64,000 bases of DNA from Bog-756 sp963703145 (GTDB taxonomy: Bacteria; Actinomycetota; Acidimicrobiia; Acidimicrobiales; RAAP-2), in NCBI GenBank assembly GCA_963703145.1, contig OY969793.1, positions 3,844,001 to 3,908,000 on the forward strand. Reading direction: 5' to 3'. A program made the position numbers and the translations under genes. This document shows positions 44,040 through 53,115 of this stretch, in pieces (the stretch's first letter is position 1; every line of letters begins with the position of its first letter). The notes beneath the pieces are model-generated. The model did not search any database. It was not told where the DNA came from and saw nothing but the letters and a program-made list of their open reading frames with translations.

Positions 44040-45251
44040 TTACGGAGCTGTCGTCGTCGTGGTGCCGGCCCCCGTCGTGGTCACGGGCACGCCGATGGGG
44101 GCGAGCTCGACCCAGGTGTTGCCGGGCTGCAGGGTGATGGGTGTCCCGTTGGCCGCGGTCAGTGTGGCGGGCGTGGTGAGCCCGGCCCGGCTCCAGGTGC
44201 CGGTGATGGCCACGCCGCTGCGCAGCACCACCAGTGGCCCTGAGCCGATCTCGTTGACGAGCACCTCATGGCCGCCCTCATCGTTCTCCACCCACACGCC
44301 GGTCGAGGTCGGCACCGTCATGACCACGACGTTGCTCGCCGCGGTCTGTGTGCCGTCGAGGAGCTTGTCCGGCGTCCCCGAGTAGAAGCGCAGGTAGGTC
44401 CCGGTCGACTGGTTCCACTGCCAGGTCACATCCGACGTCGACGAGAAGGGGATGTGCACGCTGGCCCCGGAGCCGCCAACGGCACCGGCGGGCGGCTTCT
44501 TCGAGTAGTGGTAGATCGGTGCGGGTGGGCTCGTGTCGGTGGGATCCAACGCCCACAGCGTGGCGGTGTTCACGAAGGTCGAGTACGGGGCGACCCGGCC
44601 CGGCTGTTGGATGATGGCCGACCCGTTGCTCCCCGAGTACAGGTTCTTGTCGATGATGGGGGACGAGGCCAGCAGCGAGATGACCGGGTCAATCCCGCCG
44701 GCGTGGACGAACAGCGGGTTGGAGAGCTGGGACAGGATGCCCGAGTCGGGCTGGCGGGCGGAGCGCAGGTCGCCGACCAGGGCGGCTCCCTGGCACTGGA
44801 ACACCGCCACGATCCGGGTGATGGCACCCTCGACGGGCTCCTCGAAGACGATGTCGGCCTGGTTGAGCCCGGCAGAGGGCCGGTCGTCGGGGTAGTTCCC
44901 GATCTTGATGCCGAGGGCCGGACGCGGGGGCACCGTCCCACCCGGGGCCGGTGTTCCGGTCAGCGGACAGGTCGCCACGGGTGCCGGGACGGCGGTCGTC
45001 GTGGTCACGGCCGCCTTCGCTGCTGTGGACGTGCGTCCACCGGTGGCAACGACGGCAATCACCACGCCCACCACCACCACGGCCACGCCGATGAGCACAT
45101 ACCACCAGGTACGCGAGGACCCCGAACCGTTGGCCCGGAGCTCCTGTCGGGAGAGGATGGCCGGCGCCGCCGTCGATGCTGAGTCGCCGGACGGGGTGCT
45201 CCCGTCACCCCCCGACTCGGCTTCGGATGGCGGCTGGTCGTCGTCGGGCAC
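44040..45251 (-). CDS. DUF3048-family membrane-anchored protein
   Basis: A 403-residue protein with a ~45-residue acidic/Ser-rich cytoplasmic start, one membrane helix (WWYVLIGVAVVVVGVVIAVV), a Thr/Ala linker and an extracellular DUF3048 region. IKIGNYPDDRPSAGLNQADI and VFEEPVEGAITRIVAVFQCQ open the first domain, and TYLRFYSGTPDKLLDGTQTA and ITGTWSRAGLTTPATL the second. The family (YerB-like) is of unknown function, probably envelope-associated. It is divergent from recA; its start lies ~100 bases from the SOS box. Confidence 0.88.
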   Translation of the reverse strand: MPDDDQPPSEAESGGDGSTPSGDSASTAAPAILSRQELRANGSGSSRTWWYVLIGVAVVVVGVVIAVVATGGRTSTAAKAAVTTTTAVPAPVATCPLTGTPAPGGTVPPRPALGIKIGNYPDDRPSAGLNQADIVFEEPVEGAITRIVAVFQCQGAALVGDLRSARQPDSGILSQLSNPLFVHAGGIDPVISLLASSPIIDKNLYSGSNGSAIIQQPGRVAPYSTFVNTATLWALDPTDTSPPAPIYHYSKKPPAGAVGGSGASVHIPFSSTSDVTWQWNQSTGTYLRFYSGTPDKLLDGTQTAASNVVVMTVPTSTGVWVENDEGGHEVLVNEIGSGPLVVLRSGVAITGTWSRAGLTTPATLTAANGTPITLQPGNTWVELAPIGVPVTTTGAGTTTTTAP

Positions 45252-45353
45252 TGGGGGTGGAGGCTACTCGGGAGCCATGGGGCAATTGGCGGACCGTCGG
45301 GACTGGACCGGGCCGTCCCCACTGCGTCGCAGAGGGCCCCGAAGGGTCCAACA

Positions 45354-45369
45354 TCGAACATGCGTTCGG
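45354..45369. promoter_or_regulatory. LexA box (SOS box) upstream of recA
   Basis: TCGAACATGCGTTCGG contains the actinobacterial LexA core GAAC-N4-GTTC with symmetric flanks. It lies 140 bases before the recA ATG and 103 before the divergent DUF3048 start, so it may affect both. Confidence 0.85.
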
Positions 45370-45509
45370 GTCTAGAGTGACCTCGTCGTGCAGGACGCAG
45401 GATGCAGTGACCGGCGCCGGACCACCGTCCGGACCCACCAATCGAGTGTCACACCTTCTCCATAGGGTTGGCACGGCCAAGTGAGCGACAACATCGAGGA
45501 GTGGAACAC

Positions 45510-46580
45510 ATGGAACGTGACAAGGCACTCGACATGGCCCTGGGTCAGATCGAGAAGCAGTTCGGCAAGGGGTCGATCATGCGGATGGGGGAGAACCTCC
45601 ACATGAACATCGAGGCCATCCCGACCGGGGCGTTGGCGCTCGACCTGGCGCTCGGCATCGGCGGCCTCCCGCGGGGCCGGATCGTGGAGATCTTCGGGCC
45701 CGAATCGTCGGGGAAGTCGACCCTGGCCATGCACGTGGTGGCTGAGGCCCAGCGCAACGGCGGCATCTGCGCCTACGTCGACGCCGAGCACGCCATGGAC
45801 CCTGTCTACGCCAAGGCCATCGGTGTCAACATCGACGACCTGCTGATCTCGCAGCCCGACACCGGGGAGCAGGCCTTGGAGATCGCCGACATGCTCATCC
45901 GGTCAGGTGCGCTCGACGTCCTTGTCATCGACTCGGTGGCCGCGCTGACTCCCCGGGCGGAGATCGAAGGGGAGATGGGGGACTCCCACGTCGGCCTCCA
46001 GGCCCGCCTGATGTCCCAGGCGCTGCGCAAGTTGACCGGCACGCTGTCGAAGTCCCGGACCATCGCCATCTTCATCAACCAGCTCCGCGAGAAGATCGGG
46101 GTCATGTACGGCTCGCCGGAGGTCACCCCCGGCGGACGGGCCCTTAAGTTCTACTCGTCGATCCGACTGGACATCCGGCGGATCGAGACCATCAAGGACG
46201 GGGCCGACCAGGTCGGGAACCGGACCCGGGTCAAGGTGGTCAAGAACAAGTGCTCGCCTCCGTTCAAGCAGGCCGAGTTCGACATCACGTTCGGCCGGGG
46301 CATCAGCCGCGAGGGCTCCCTGTTGGACGTCGGGGTGGAACTCGGGTTCATCAAGAAGTCCGGCGCGTGGTTCACCTATGAGGGTGAGCAGCTGGGCCAG
46401 GGCCGGGAGAACGTCAAGACCTTCCTGACCGAGAATCCCCAGCTCATGGCCGAGGTCGACGAACGCATCCGTGAGCATCTGGCCGCTCAGAACGCTGTCG
46501 AGGCCGAAGGGGCGGCGGCGGCGCTGCCCGGTGGCGAGGACCTCTCGCTCGATGACGAGCCGATCACGCTCAGCGACTGA
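45510..46580 (+). CDS. recA: Recombinase RecA
   Basis: A 356-residue RecA. ALDMALGQIEKQFGKGSIMR opens the helical domain; Walker A GPESSGKST, Walker B LVIDSVAALTPR, loop L1 EIEGEMGDSHVG and L2 REKIGVMYGSPEVTPGGRAL are all intact. It ends in an acidic tail (DLSLDDEPITLSD). ATG 45510 is preferred over the upstream in-frame start because a GAGGAG site precedes it. LexA control is indicated by the upstream box. No recX follows. Confidence 0.98.
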   Translation: MERDKALDMALGQIEKQFGKGSIMRMGENLHMNIEAIPTGALALDLALGIGGLPRGRIVEIFGPESSGKSTLAMHVVAEAQRNGGICAYVDAEHAMDPVYAKAIGVNIDDLLISQPDTGEQALEIADMLIRSGALDVLVIDSVAALTPRAEIEGEMGDSHVGLQARLMSQALRKLTGTLSKSRTIAIFINQLREKIGVMYGSPEVTPGGRALKFYSSIRLDIRRIETIKDGADQVGNRTRVKVVKNKCSPPFKQAEFDITFGRGISREGSLLDVGVELGFIKKSGAWFTYEGEQLGQGRENVKTFLTENPQLMAEVDERIREHLAAQNAVEAEGAAAALPGGEDLSLDDEPITLSD

Positions 46581-46676
46581 CCCCTTCACGGTGAGCGTGC
46601 GCCCGACCCGCAGAATTCGCTTCGAGCGCGGCGCGTTTACTGACGACAAGGCCAGGGTAGTTCCACCCAATCGCCG

Positions 46677-46705
46677 GCCCGGGACGCACGCGTTGCGTCC
46701 CGGGC
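46677..46705. terminator. Terminator after recA
   Basis: GCCCGGGACGCA and its perfect complement surround a 5-base loop, between recA and the convergent gene. It can serve both strands. Confidence 0.8.
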
Positions 46706-46738
46706 TGCTGCGTTCCATGGCCGGCAACGAGGTACGGC

Positions 46739-48577
46739 TCAGGCGGAGTTGACCGTGTTCGGTGCCGCGCTCGAGGGGCTGCCCGGTGCATAGATCGTCC
46801 GCCAGTTCCCCTGCGACGGCCGGGTGAGGTCGGCTGGTCCCGACCCGATCACGGTGTAGAGGTTCTTCATGATGGCCAGGACCGGCGCGGTGACCCCGGC
46901 CACCGGGCCAGGCACCACGTTGGGCGGGACGAGGGTGCTGTCGGACATCGCCCCCACCCAGCTGGCGTTGCCGGAGGCGAACACCCCACCGCCTCCCGGC
47001 ACGGTGTACCAGGTCATGTCGGAGTAGTTGCCGGCCCGGTTCGCCACGACCGAGTGGGCGACCACGTCGAGGTTGTCCGGTCCACCTCCTCCGGGCACGT
47101 ACCGGTCGAATTCGCCGACGATGGCGCCCGGCAGTCGCTGGTTGAGGGTCAGGCCGGTACCGGCCAGCAGCCACGACGACGGGTCGGTGATGACCGTGTC
47201 GGCCTGGGCGCCGACGTCCTGGTAGGTAGAGCCGATGAGTTGGCTCTCGGGTCGGGACACCGGGGCCTGGGGCCAGTTCACCGTGACCAGGCCGGGGTTG
47301 ACCCTGGTCATGGGATCCTCTGCCGCCGACTTGTAGCAGACCTGGACCCGGTTGGGACCGACGGCCGACGGTTGGAGGCGGATCTGCCGGTAGCACACGT
47401 TGGCGCCGAGGAAGGCCAGGTTCACGCCGGCATGCAGGGCCAGGGTGGCAGCGTCCCGCATGGGCTGGGACCAGTACTCGTCGTGGCCCAGACTGACCAG
47501 GGCCCGGTGCCCGCTGAGCAGTTCGGGGTGGGCGTGCAGGTCGATGTCGGTCCAGTAGGTCACATCCAGGCCGAGCTGCTCGACCTGGTAGAGGACGGGA
47601 AACTCGTTGCCCACGAAGTCGGCTGCCCCCGATGCCCAGTCGTGGTCGTAGGGCCGGTCGAACGAGACGATGCGGGCCCGATCCTCGAAGGTCCCACCGG
47701 CCGGGTAGTGGGTGAAGGACAGGGCCCCGCCCCGGTTGCCGTAGTAGAGGCTGTAGCCGCCCCAGCGGTTGTAGGCCTGCCAGGTGGTGACGCTGTGCTG
47801 GATCACGATGGCGGCACGGGATGCATCGTCACGGACGCACAAGGGGACGAACTGCTGCTCGCTGGTGGACCCGACCAGCTTGAGCAGGTAGGCCCCCGGC
47901 ACCCACTCCTCATCGATGGGGATGGTCAGCGACGGCTGCCAGGTGCATTCGATGGTGTTGGTCGGCTCGATGAGGGTCGGGGCGCTCTGGCGGTTGCCGG
48001 GAAGCTCCGGTGACGACCACACCAGGCGGGCCCCGATCCCCTGGTAGTAACCCATCCGATATGCCTCCACGTGATAGGTGGCGGCCTTGGTGCTGACGAA
48101 CAGCGTCACCGTGTCCCCGAGCACGGCGCTCACCTGGTTGGCGTAGCCCTCGATGTCGCCGGCCTGCTGAGGTGTCGTGACCCACCAGGCATGCCCGGTC
48201 TTGGCATTCTCGGCCACGATGGCCGGCGAAATGGGCAAGGTGGGGCCGGCCGGCACGGTGGTGGGGGGAGCCGTCACGCTGACCGGATCCGTCGTGGTCG
48301 TCCCCTCGGTGATCAGGTGGTCGGCATCGGCATCGGCGTGGGAGTGGGCGTGGGCGGGGGGGACCGCGGCGGTCCCCCCACCACCGTGCCCGGAAGCCTC
48401 GGCCACGCCCAGCGCCACGGCGGCTACGGCGGCGCCACCAGCCGCCGTCCAGCCGATGAACTTGCGACGGTCGATCCGAGGTGCGGAATGGCGGCCCCGG
48501 CCGGCGGGCCGGGCCCGGTCCGCCGGATCGTCGTCCGCCGGCGTCCCCGACGCCGGGATCTCGGCGTCGTCCGTCAT
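46739..48577 (-). CDS. TAT-exported N,N-dimethylformamidase-like protein
   Basis: A 612-residue protein from ATG 48577. RIDRRKFIGWTAAGGAAVAA is a twin-arginine signal. A His/Asp/Ala-rich patch (AHAHSHADADADH) and a Thr/Pro linker follow. The main domain (~140-600) resembles the large-subunit C-terminal domain of N,N-dimethylformamidase: SVTTWQAYNRWGGYSLYY, RIVSFDRPYDHDWASGAADF, GHRALVSLGHDEYWSQPMRD and LAFLGANVCYRQIRLQPS. In the known enzyme this part carries an iron site; actual substrate here is unknown. The upstream in-frame extension lacks support. Confidence 0.85.
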   Translation of the reverse strand: MTDDAEIPASGTPADDDPADRARPAGRGRHSAPRIDRRKFIGWTAAGGAAVAAVALGVAEASGHGGGGTAAVPPAHAHSHADADADHLITEGTTTTDPVSVTAPPTTVPAGPTLPISPAIVAENAKTGHAWWVTTPQQAGDIEGYANQVSAVLGDTVTLFVSTKAATYHVEAYRMGYYQGIGARLVWSSPELPGNRQSAPTLIEPTNTIECTWQPSLTIPIDEEWVPGAYLLKLVGSTSEQQFVPLCVRDDASRAAIVIQHSVTTWQAYNRWGGYSLYYGNRGGALSFTHYPAGGTFEDRARIVSFDRPYDHDWASGAADFVGNEFPVLYQVEQLGLDVTYWTDIDLHAHPELLSGHRALVSLGHDEYWSQPMRDAATLALHAGVNLAFLGANVCYRQIRLQPSAVGPNRVQVCYKSAAEDPMTRVNPGLVTVNWPQAPVSRPESQLIGSTYQDVGAQADTVITDPSSWLLAGTGLTLNQRLPGAIVGEFDRYVPGGGGPDNLDVVAHSVVANRAGNYSDMTWYTVPGGGGVFASGNASWVGAMSDSTLVPPNVVPGPVAGVTAPVLAIMKNLYTVIGSGPADLTRPSQGNWRTIYAPGSPSSAAPNTVNSA

Positions 48578-48851
48578 GCGTCTCGACCCCTCACTGCCCG
48601 GCCTGCAGACCAGTCCAGGTCCTGGTGAGCGGCCGCGGATCCACAGGTCGGCGAGGGGAGGGGACGTGCACGGCATCACCATAGTGAGCCGACCGCCGCT
48701 CCGGCCGCCACGAGCTGCCCGGGAGAGGCGTTGTGGCAGGGGGCCGTTGGTCCGTTTACGCTCGGCCCGGCACCCTCGCCGGTGGTGCCCCGGTTCGGGG
48801 ACTACCCGGCCTCAGCGACCCGGGGGGACGTCGACGAAAGCGAGCAGCCCC

Positions 48852-49747
48852 ATGCAGTTCGGCATCATCCCTCCCGTGCGCACCGGGGTCACCGCCGATC
48901 CGGCGTGGATGACCTCGTTCGCCCGGCACGCCGAGGCCTGCGGGTTCGAGTCCGTGGTGCTGGTGGAGCACGCTGTGGTGGTGTCAGGGTACGAGAGCAC
49001 CTACCCCTACTCCCCGTCGGGCAAGATGCCCCTTCCCGACGACTGCCGGATTCCTGACCCGCTCGACCTGATGGCCTATCTGGCCGCGGTCACCGACCGG
49101 ATCCACCTCGCCACCGGGGTGCTGGTGGCCCCCAACCATCAGGCCGTGGTCCTGGCCAAGCGGGTGGCAACGGTCGACGTCCTGTCGGCGGGCCGAGTGC
49201 GGCTCTGCCTCGGGGTCGGGTGGATGGACGAGGAGTTGCGCGCTACAGGTGCTGACCCGCGGAGCCGGGCCGCCGGACGGACGAGACCGTGGCCGTCCTG
49301 CGGGCACTGTGGGCCGATGCCGGAACCGATGGCGCGGACTTCGACGGCGAGTTCGTCTCCTTCCACCATGCCCATTCGTTCCCCAAGCCGGCCCGTCCCG
49401 GTGGCGTCCCCATCCACATCGGAGGCCACAGCGAGGCGGCCGCACGCCGGGCCGGGCGCCTCGGTGACGGGTTCCAACCACTGGGGCTCGAGCCCGACCT
49501 CTTGGCCATCCGGTTGGGCCAGTTGCGCGAGAGCGCCGAGGGGGCGGAGCGCGACCCCGCCACCATCGAGCTGTCCCTGTCGGGCTACCTCCCCACCCTG
49601 AGCGAACAGGACGTGGCCGACGCCGATGCCCAGGGCGCCACCCGGCTGGTCATCTCCACCTCGATGGCCGCCGAGCTCAGCCAGATCAAAGACGAGCTGT
49701 CCTCCTTCGCCCAGCGATTCGGCCTGGACGGCCCCGGCCCTTCGTGA
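48852..49747 (+). CDS. LLM-class (F420-dependent-type) oxidoreductase, one frameshift
   Basis: MQFGIIPPVRTGVTADPAWM opens a luciferase-like TIM barrel. LATGVLVAPNHQAVVLAKRV, LCLGVGWMDEELRATG and VPIHIGGHSEAAARRAGRLG fit the F420-dependent family common in actinobacteria. The frame changes near 49260, where one base is missing before RRTDETVAVLRALW. About 298 residues after repair. Cofactor F420, rather than FMN, is inferred from the family. GTGA overlap with the next gene. Confidence 0.82.
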
Positions 49748-50265
49748 CCGAGGCCGTGCCGTCGCCGGGCGTCGGTGAGGACGCACACGCCCTCGTCGGC
49801 CTGTCTGTTGCCTATGCCGAGGCCGCCGACCAGCGGGATGGGGACCGCTTCGCGTCGCTGTTCGTGCCCCACGGGGAGCTGGTGGTCCCCCGGTATCCCG
49901 AGGACCTGGCGCCCGTCGTCACTCGGTCCGGGACCGAAGCCCTCCGCCGGGTGCCCGAGGGCCTGGCTCACTTCGAGCGCACGTTCCACCTGGTCGGGAA
50001 TACCTCGTTCGCCGTCGCCGGTGACGAGGCGACCGGAGAGGTCCAGTGCATCGCCCACCACCTCACTCCCCCCGAGGACCCCGCCCCGACCGACACCGAC
50101 TGGACCGACACCGGCTCGACCGACACCGTCTGGTTCATCCGCTACCACGACGAGTACACCCGGGGTGCTGTGGGGTGGCGGTTCGTCCGCCGGGTGCTCC
50201 ACCTGCAGTGGGTGGAGCACCACCGGGTCGACCGGGTCGGGCCTCAGGTGACCGGCACCGGCTGA
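49744..50265 (+). CDS. SnoaL-like (NTF2-fold) protein
   Basis: A 173-residue protein with a GTG start overlapping the previous stop. LVGLSVAYAEAADQRDGDRF and ASLFVPHGELVVP are the opening helices and strand of the SnoaL/NTF2 fold; LVGNTSFAVAGDEATGEVQC and WFIRYHDEYTRGAVGWRFVR complete it. Such proteins are cyclases, hydratases or ligand binders of unpredictable specificity. Its end overlaps the convergent citrate synthase by 22 bases. Confidence 0.75.
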   Translation: MTEAVPSPGVGEDAHALVGLSVAYAEAADQRDGDRFASLFVPHGELVVPRYPEDLAPVVTRSGTEALRRVPEGLAHFERTFHLVGNTSFAVAGDEATGEVQCIAHHLTPPEDPAPTDTDWTDTGSTDTVWFIRYHDEYTRGAVGWRFVRRVLHLQWVEHHRVDRVGPQVTGTG

Positions 50266-51761
50266 GGAGGCGGCGGGCCCACATAGCGGGCCGCCGGCCG
50301 GATGAGCCGGTTGTCGGCGGCCTGCTCCATCACGTGTGCCGCCCACCCGATGGTGCGGCCGACGGCGAAGGTGGGGGTGAACATCGCCCGGGGGATGCCG
50401 CAGCTGTGCATGACCACCCCGGCGAAGAACTCGACGTTGGTATAGAGGGCCCGGCCGGGTTTGAGGTCGGCCAGCACCTCGACCGCGGTGCGCTCCACCT
50501 GGACAGCGAAGTCGACCAGCTCCCCGTCGAGGCCGCGGGCCACCTCGGCCAGGAACACCGATCGGGGATCGTCGGTCTTGTAGACGCGGTGGCCGAACCC
50601 CATGATCCGGTCGCCCCGCGTCACCGCCTCGCGGATCCAGGCTTCGGCCCGGTCGGGGGTGCCGATGGCGTCCAGCATGGCGAGGGCCCGGCTCGGGGAC
50701 CCTCCGTGGAGCGGACCCGACAGCGCACCGACCGCCCCCACGATGGCCGCGGCCAGGTCGGCGCCGGTCGACGTGATCACCCGGGCGGTGAACGTGGAGG
50801 CGTTGAACCCGTGGTCGATGGTGAGCATCAGGTACTGCTCCACGGCGCGCACGTGGGCGGGGGGCGCCTCGGCGCCGGTGAGCATCCACAGATAGTTGGC
50901 GGCGTGGGAGAGGTCGTCGCGGGGAGCCACCGGCTCGAGCCCACTGGCCAGGCGGTACGACGCGGCGAGCAGGGTGGGAACCACGGAGCACAGCCGGAGG
51001 GCCTGGCTCCTCAGCTGTTCGGGGCCGATGTCGTGGGTGGGCTCCCAGCCGAGCTCGGCACCGAGGAGGGAGAGGCCGCTCCGCAGGGCGTCGAGGGGTG
51101 ACCCGAGTCCGGCGATGGTGGGGAGGAGGGCACCTAACCCCTCGGGGAGGGACCGGAGGGTCGCCACCTCGGCGGCGAATCCAGCTCCACCACCCGGTCC
51201 CGGCAGGGACCCGTCGAACAAGAGCTGCCACACGTCCTCCAAGGACCGTCGGGCGGCGAGCTCGGTAGCCGAATACTGCCGGTAGTGGAAGAAGCCCTCG
51301 GTGCCTCGCACGTCCCCGACCGAGGTCTCGGCGACCACGACGCCCTCCAGCCCCCGGGGCACGTCGGCACCCGCCTCGTCGCTCGGCCGGATCTGGGCCA
51401 CGTCCAGGAGGTCTCGGATCGACACCACGCCGACCAGGGATCCATGGTCGACCACCGGCAGGTGGCGGTAGTGGTGATGGGCGAGCCCCGACCATGCCGC
51501 GGCCGCCTCCTCATCGAGGGCGAGCACGTCGGGGTCCGGCGTCATCCAGGCACCGACCGGCTCGGCGAGGGGGTCGACCCCGGCGGCCGAGGCCCGCAGG
51601 AGGTCCCGTTCAGTCAGGATCCCGACCACGGCGGGACCGTCGGTCACCACCACCGAGCCGATCTGGCGGCTGTCCATCACCGAGGTCGCCTCGGTCAGCG
51701 AGGCGCCCACCGAGCAGGTCACCGGAGGGGAGGACATCAGTTCGTGCACGGCGGTGGTCAT
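50244..51761 (-). CDS. Citrate synthase-family protein with N-terminal tandem CBS domains
   Basis: 505 residues. Residues 1-120 are two CBS repeats (MSSPPVTCSVGASLTEATSV; IGSVVVTDGPAVVGILTERD; RHLPVVDHGSLVGVVSIRDL). Residues ~135-500 are a citrate/2-methylcitrate synthase: TIDHGFNASTFTARVI, GPLHGGSPSRAL and MGFGHRVYKTDDPRS carry the two histidines and the substrate-binding residues. The third catalytic position reads NVEFFAGVV, glutamate where aspartate is usual. CBS pairs bind adenosine nucleotides, so energy-state control is likely. It is divergent from a second citrate-synthase-like gene. Confidence 0.9.
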   Translation of the reverse strand: MTTAVHELMSSPPVTCSVGASLTEATSVMDSRQIGSVVVTDGPAVVGILTERDLLRASAAGVDPLAEPVGAWMTPDPDVLALDEEAAAAWSGLAHHHYRHLPVVDHGSLVGVVSIRDLLDVAQIRPSDEAGADVPRGLEGVVVAETSVGDVRGTEGFFHYRQYSATELAARRSLEDVWQLLFDGSLPGPGGGAGFAAEVATLRSLPEGLGALLPTIAGLGSPLDALRSGLSLLGAELGWEPTHDIGPEQLRSQALRLCSVVPTLLAASYRLASGLEPVAPRDDLSHAANYLWMLTGAEAPPAHVRAVEQYLMLTIDHGFNASTFTARVITSTGADLAAAIVGAVGALSGPLHGGSPSRALAMLDAIGTPDRAEAWIREAVTRGDRIMGFGHRVYKTDDPRSVFLAEVARGLDGELVDFAVQVERTAVEVLADLKPGRALYTNVEFFAGVVMHSCGIPRAMFTPTFAVGRTIGWAAHVMEQAADNRLIRPAARYVGPPPPQPVPVT

Positions 51762-51850
51762 GGATCGCTCCTCGTCATCACGGCGGCCGAGTGCCGCCCA
51801 TCGGGGTTCTCGCTCCCTCCAGTGTGACGGCTCACCACGGTTGTGTAAAT

Positions 51851-51865
51851 ATTGATCAAGTCAAT
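51851..51865. promoter_or_regulatory. Putative operator before MerR-type citrate synthase
   Basis: ATTGA-TCAAG-TCAAT is a perfect inverted repeat inside an AT-rich patch, 17 bases before the GTG start. It overlaps the position of the divergent control region. The DNA-binding domain of the downstream protein is a natural candidate to bind it; this is inference. Confidence 0.4.
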
Positions 51866-51882
51866 GTCAGAAGGAGAGACCC

Positions 51883-53115
51883 GTGGCTCGGATGCTGGAG
51901 AGCGAGGAGGCGGCCCGCCGCCTGGGCGTGAAAGTCGCCACTCTCTACGCCTATGTCAGCCGAGGCCTCTTGGTCTCCCACGCGGGCATGGCGGGGGGGC
52001 GCCGGAGCCTGTTCGACGCCGACGAGGTCGAGCGGCTGGCCCGCCGTTCCCGGGGGGGCCGGTCGGTCGAGACACGGATGGCCACCATCACCACCGGGAT
52101 CACGCAGTTGACCGACGACGGGCCCGTCTACCGCGGGCGGCGAGCCGTCGACCTGGCCACGGCGGAGACCTTCGAGGAGGTGGCGGCGTGGTTGTGGCGG
52201 GGTGTCGACCCCGGCCCGGCCTGGGCTCCCTTCGACCTCGGGACGCCGCCCGACATCGGGAGTTCGGACCGCATGCGGTGGGCCGTGGTCATGGCCGGTG
52301 CCCACGACCGGCTGCGGGCCGACCGGCGACCCGAGGTCGTCGTGAAGAAGGGCGCCCGGCTGGCCGCCTCGATGGTGGAGGTACTCCCCCTGCCCGGTGT
52401 GGCCGGTGCGGCGGGCGCCGGACCGGCGGGGAGCTCCGCCGGTGGCCTCGTGCTGGGGGACGGTCGAGAGGTACACGGAACGCTGGCCGAGCGGTTGGCT
52501 GAGCGGCTGTGCCCGAGCGTCGACGGCGCCGTGATCCGGTGGGTCAACGCCGCCCTGGTCCTGATGGCCGACCACGAGCTCGCCACCTCGACCCTGGCGG
52601 TGCGGGTGGCGGCCTCCACCCACGCCGACCTCTACGACGTCCTCCTGGCCGGGTTGGCCACCATCGCCGGGCCGCTGCACGGCGGGGCGAGCCAGCAGGC
52701 CTATGGGCTGTTGGTCGACGCGGCGCGCCACGGGGTGGGCCAGGCGGTCGAGGACACCCTCCGGTGGCAGGGCGTGCTCCCCGGCTTCGGCCACTCGGTC
52801 TACAAGTCCGGCGACGCGCGGTTCGACGCGCTCTTCGGCCTCCTGGCGGACAGCGTCACTCCCGACCAGTTCGCCCTGATCTCGTCGCTGGTCGACCTGA
52901 CCCGTGAGCACGACATCCCCCCTCCCAACGTCGACCTGGCCCTGGCGGCCATGGCCTGGGCGAGGGGGATGGCGCCCGACGCCGGCAGGACCCTGTTCAC
53001 CGTGGCACGGGTCGCCGGCTGGGTGGCCCACTACCTCGAGGAGCTGGAGGAGCGGCCGCTCCGGTACCGGGCCCGTGCCGTGTACGCCTCGCCGGGCCCT
53101 ACGCTTCGGGCATGA
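51883..53115 (+). CDS. Citrate synthase-family protein with N-terminal MerR/excisionase-type HTH
   Basis: 410 residues, GTG start with AAGGAGAG. Residues 3-50 (LESEEAARRLGVKVATLYAY, GGRRSLFDADEVERL) form a MerR/excisionase-type winged helix. Residues ~60-405 are a citrate-synthase fold with DHELATSTLAVRVA, GPLHGGASQQAYGLL, GFGHSVYKSGDARFD and NVDLALAAMAWA, retaining both histidines and the aspartate. The GHRVYK arginine is serine. HTH-linked versions are known in actinobacteria and may regulate as well as catalyse. ATGA overlap with the SDR gene. Confidence 0.88.
   Translation: MARMLESEEAARRLGVKVATLYAYVSRGLLVSHAGMAGGRRSLFDADEVERLARRSRGGRSVETRMATITTGITQLTDDGPVYRGRRAVDLATAETFEEVAAWLWRGVDPGPAWAPFDLGTPPDIGSSDRMRWAVVMAGAHDRLRADRRPEVVVKKGARLAASMVEVLPLPGVAGAAGAGPAGSSAGGLVLGDGREVHGTLAERLAERLCPSVDGAVIRWVNAALVLMADHELATSTLAVRVAASTHADLYDVLLAGLATIAGPLHGGASQQAYGLLVDAARHGVGQAVEDTLRWQGVLPGFGHSVYKSGDARFDALFGLLADSVTPDQFALISSLVDLTREHDIPPPNVDLALAAMAWARGMAPDAGRTLFTVARVAGWVAHYLEELEERPLRYRARAVYASPGPTLRA

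Noticed and set aside
49585..51495. 636-residue minus-strand frame over SnoaL and the CBS-citrate synthase
   Set aside because: It is an out-of-frame reading of the citrate synthase, Pro/Arg-rich throughout.
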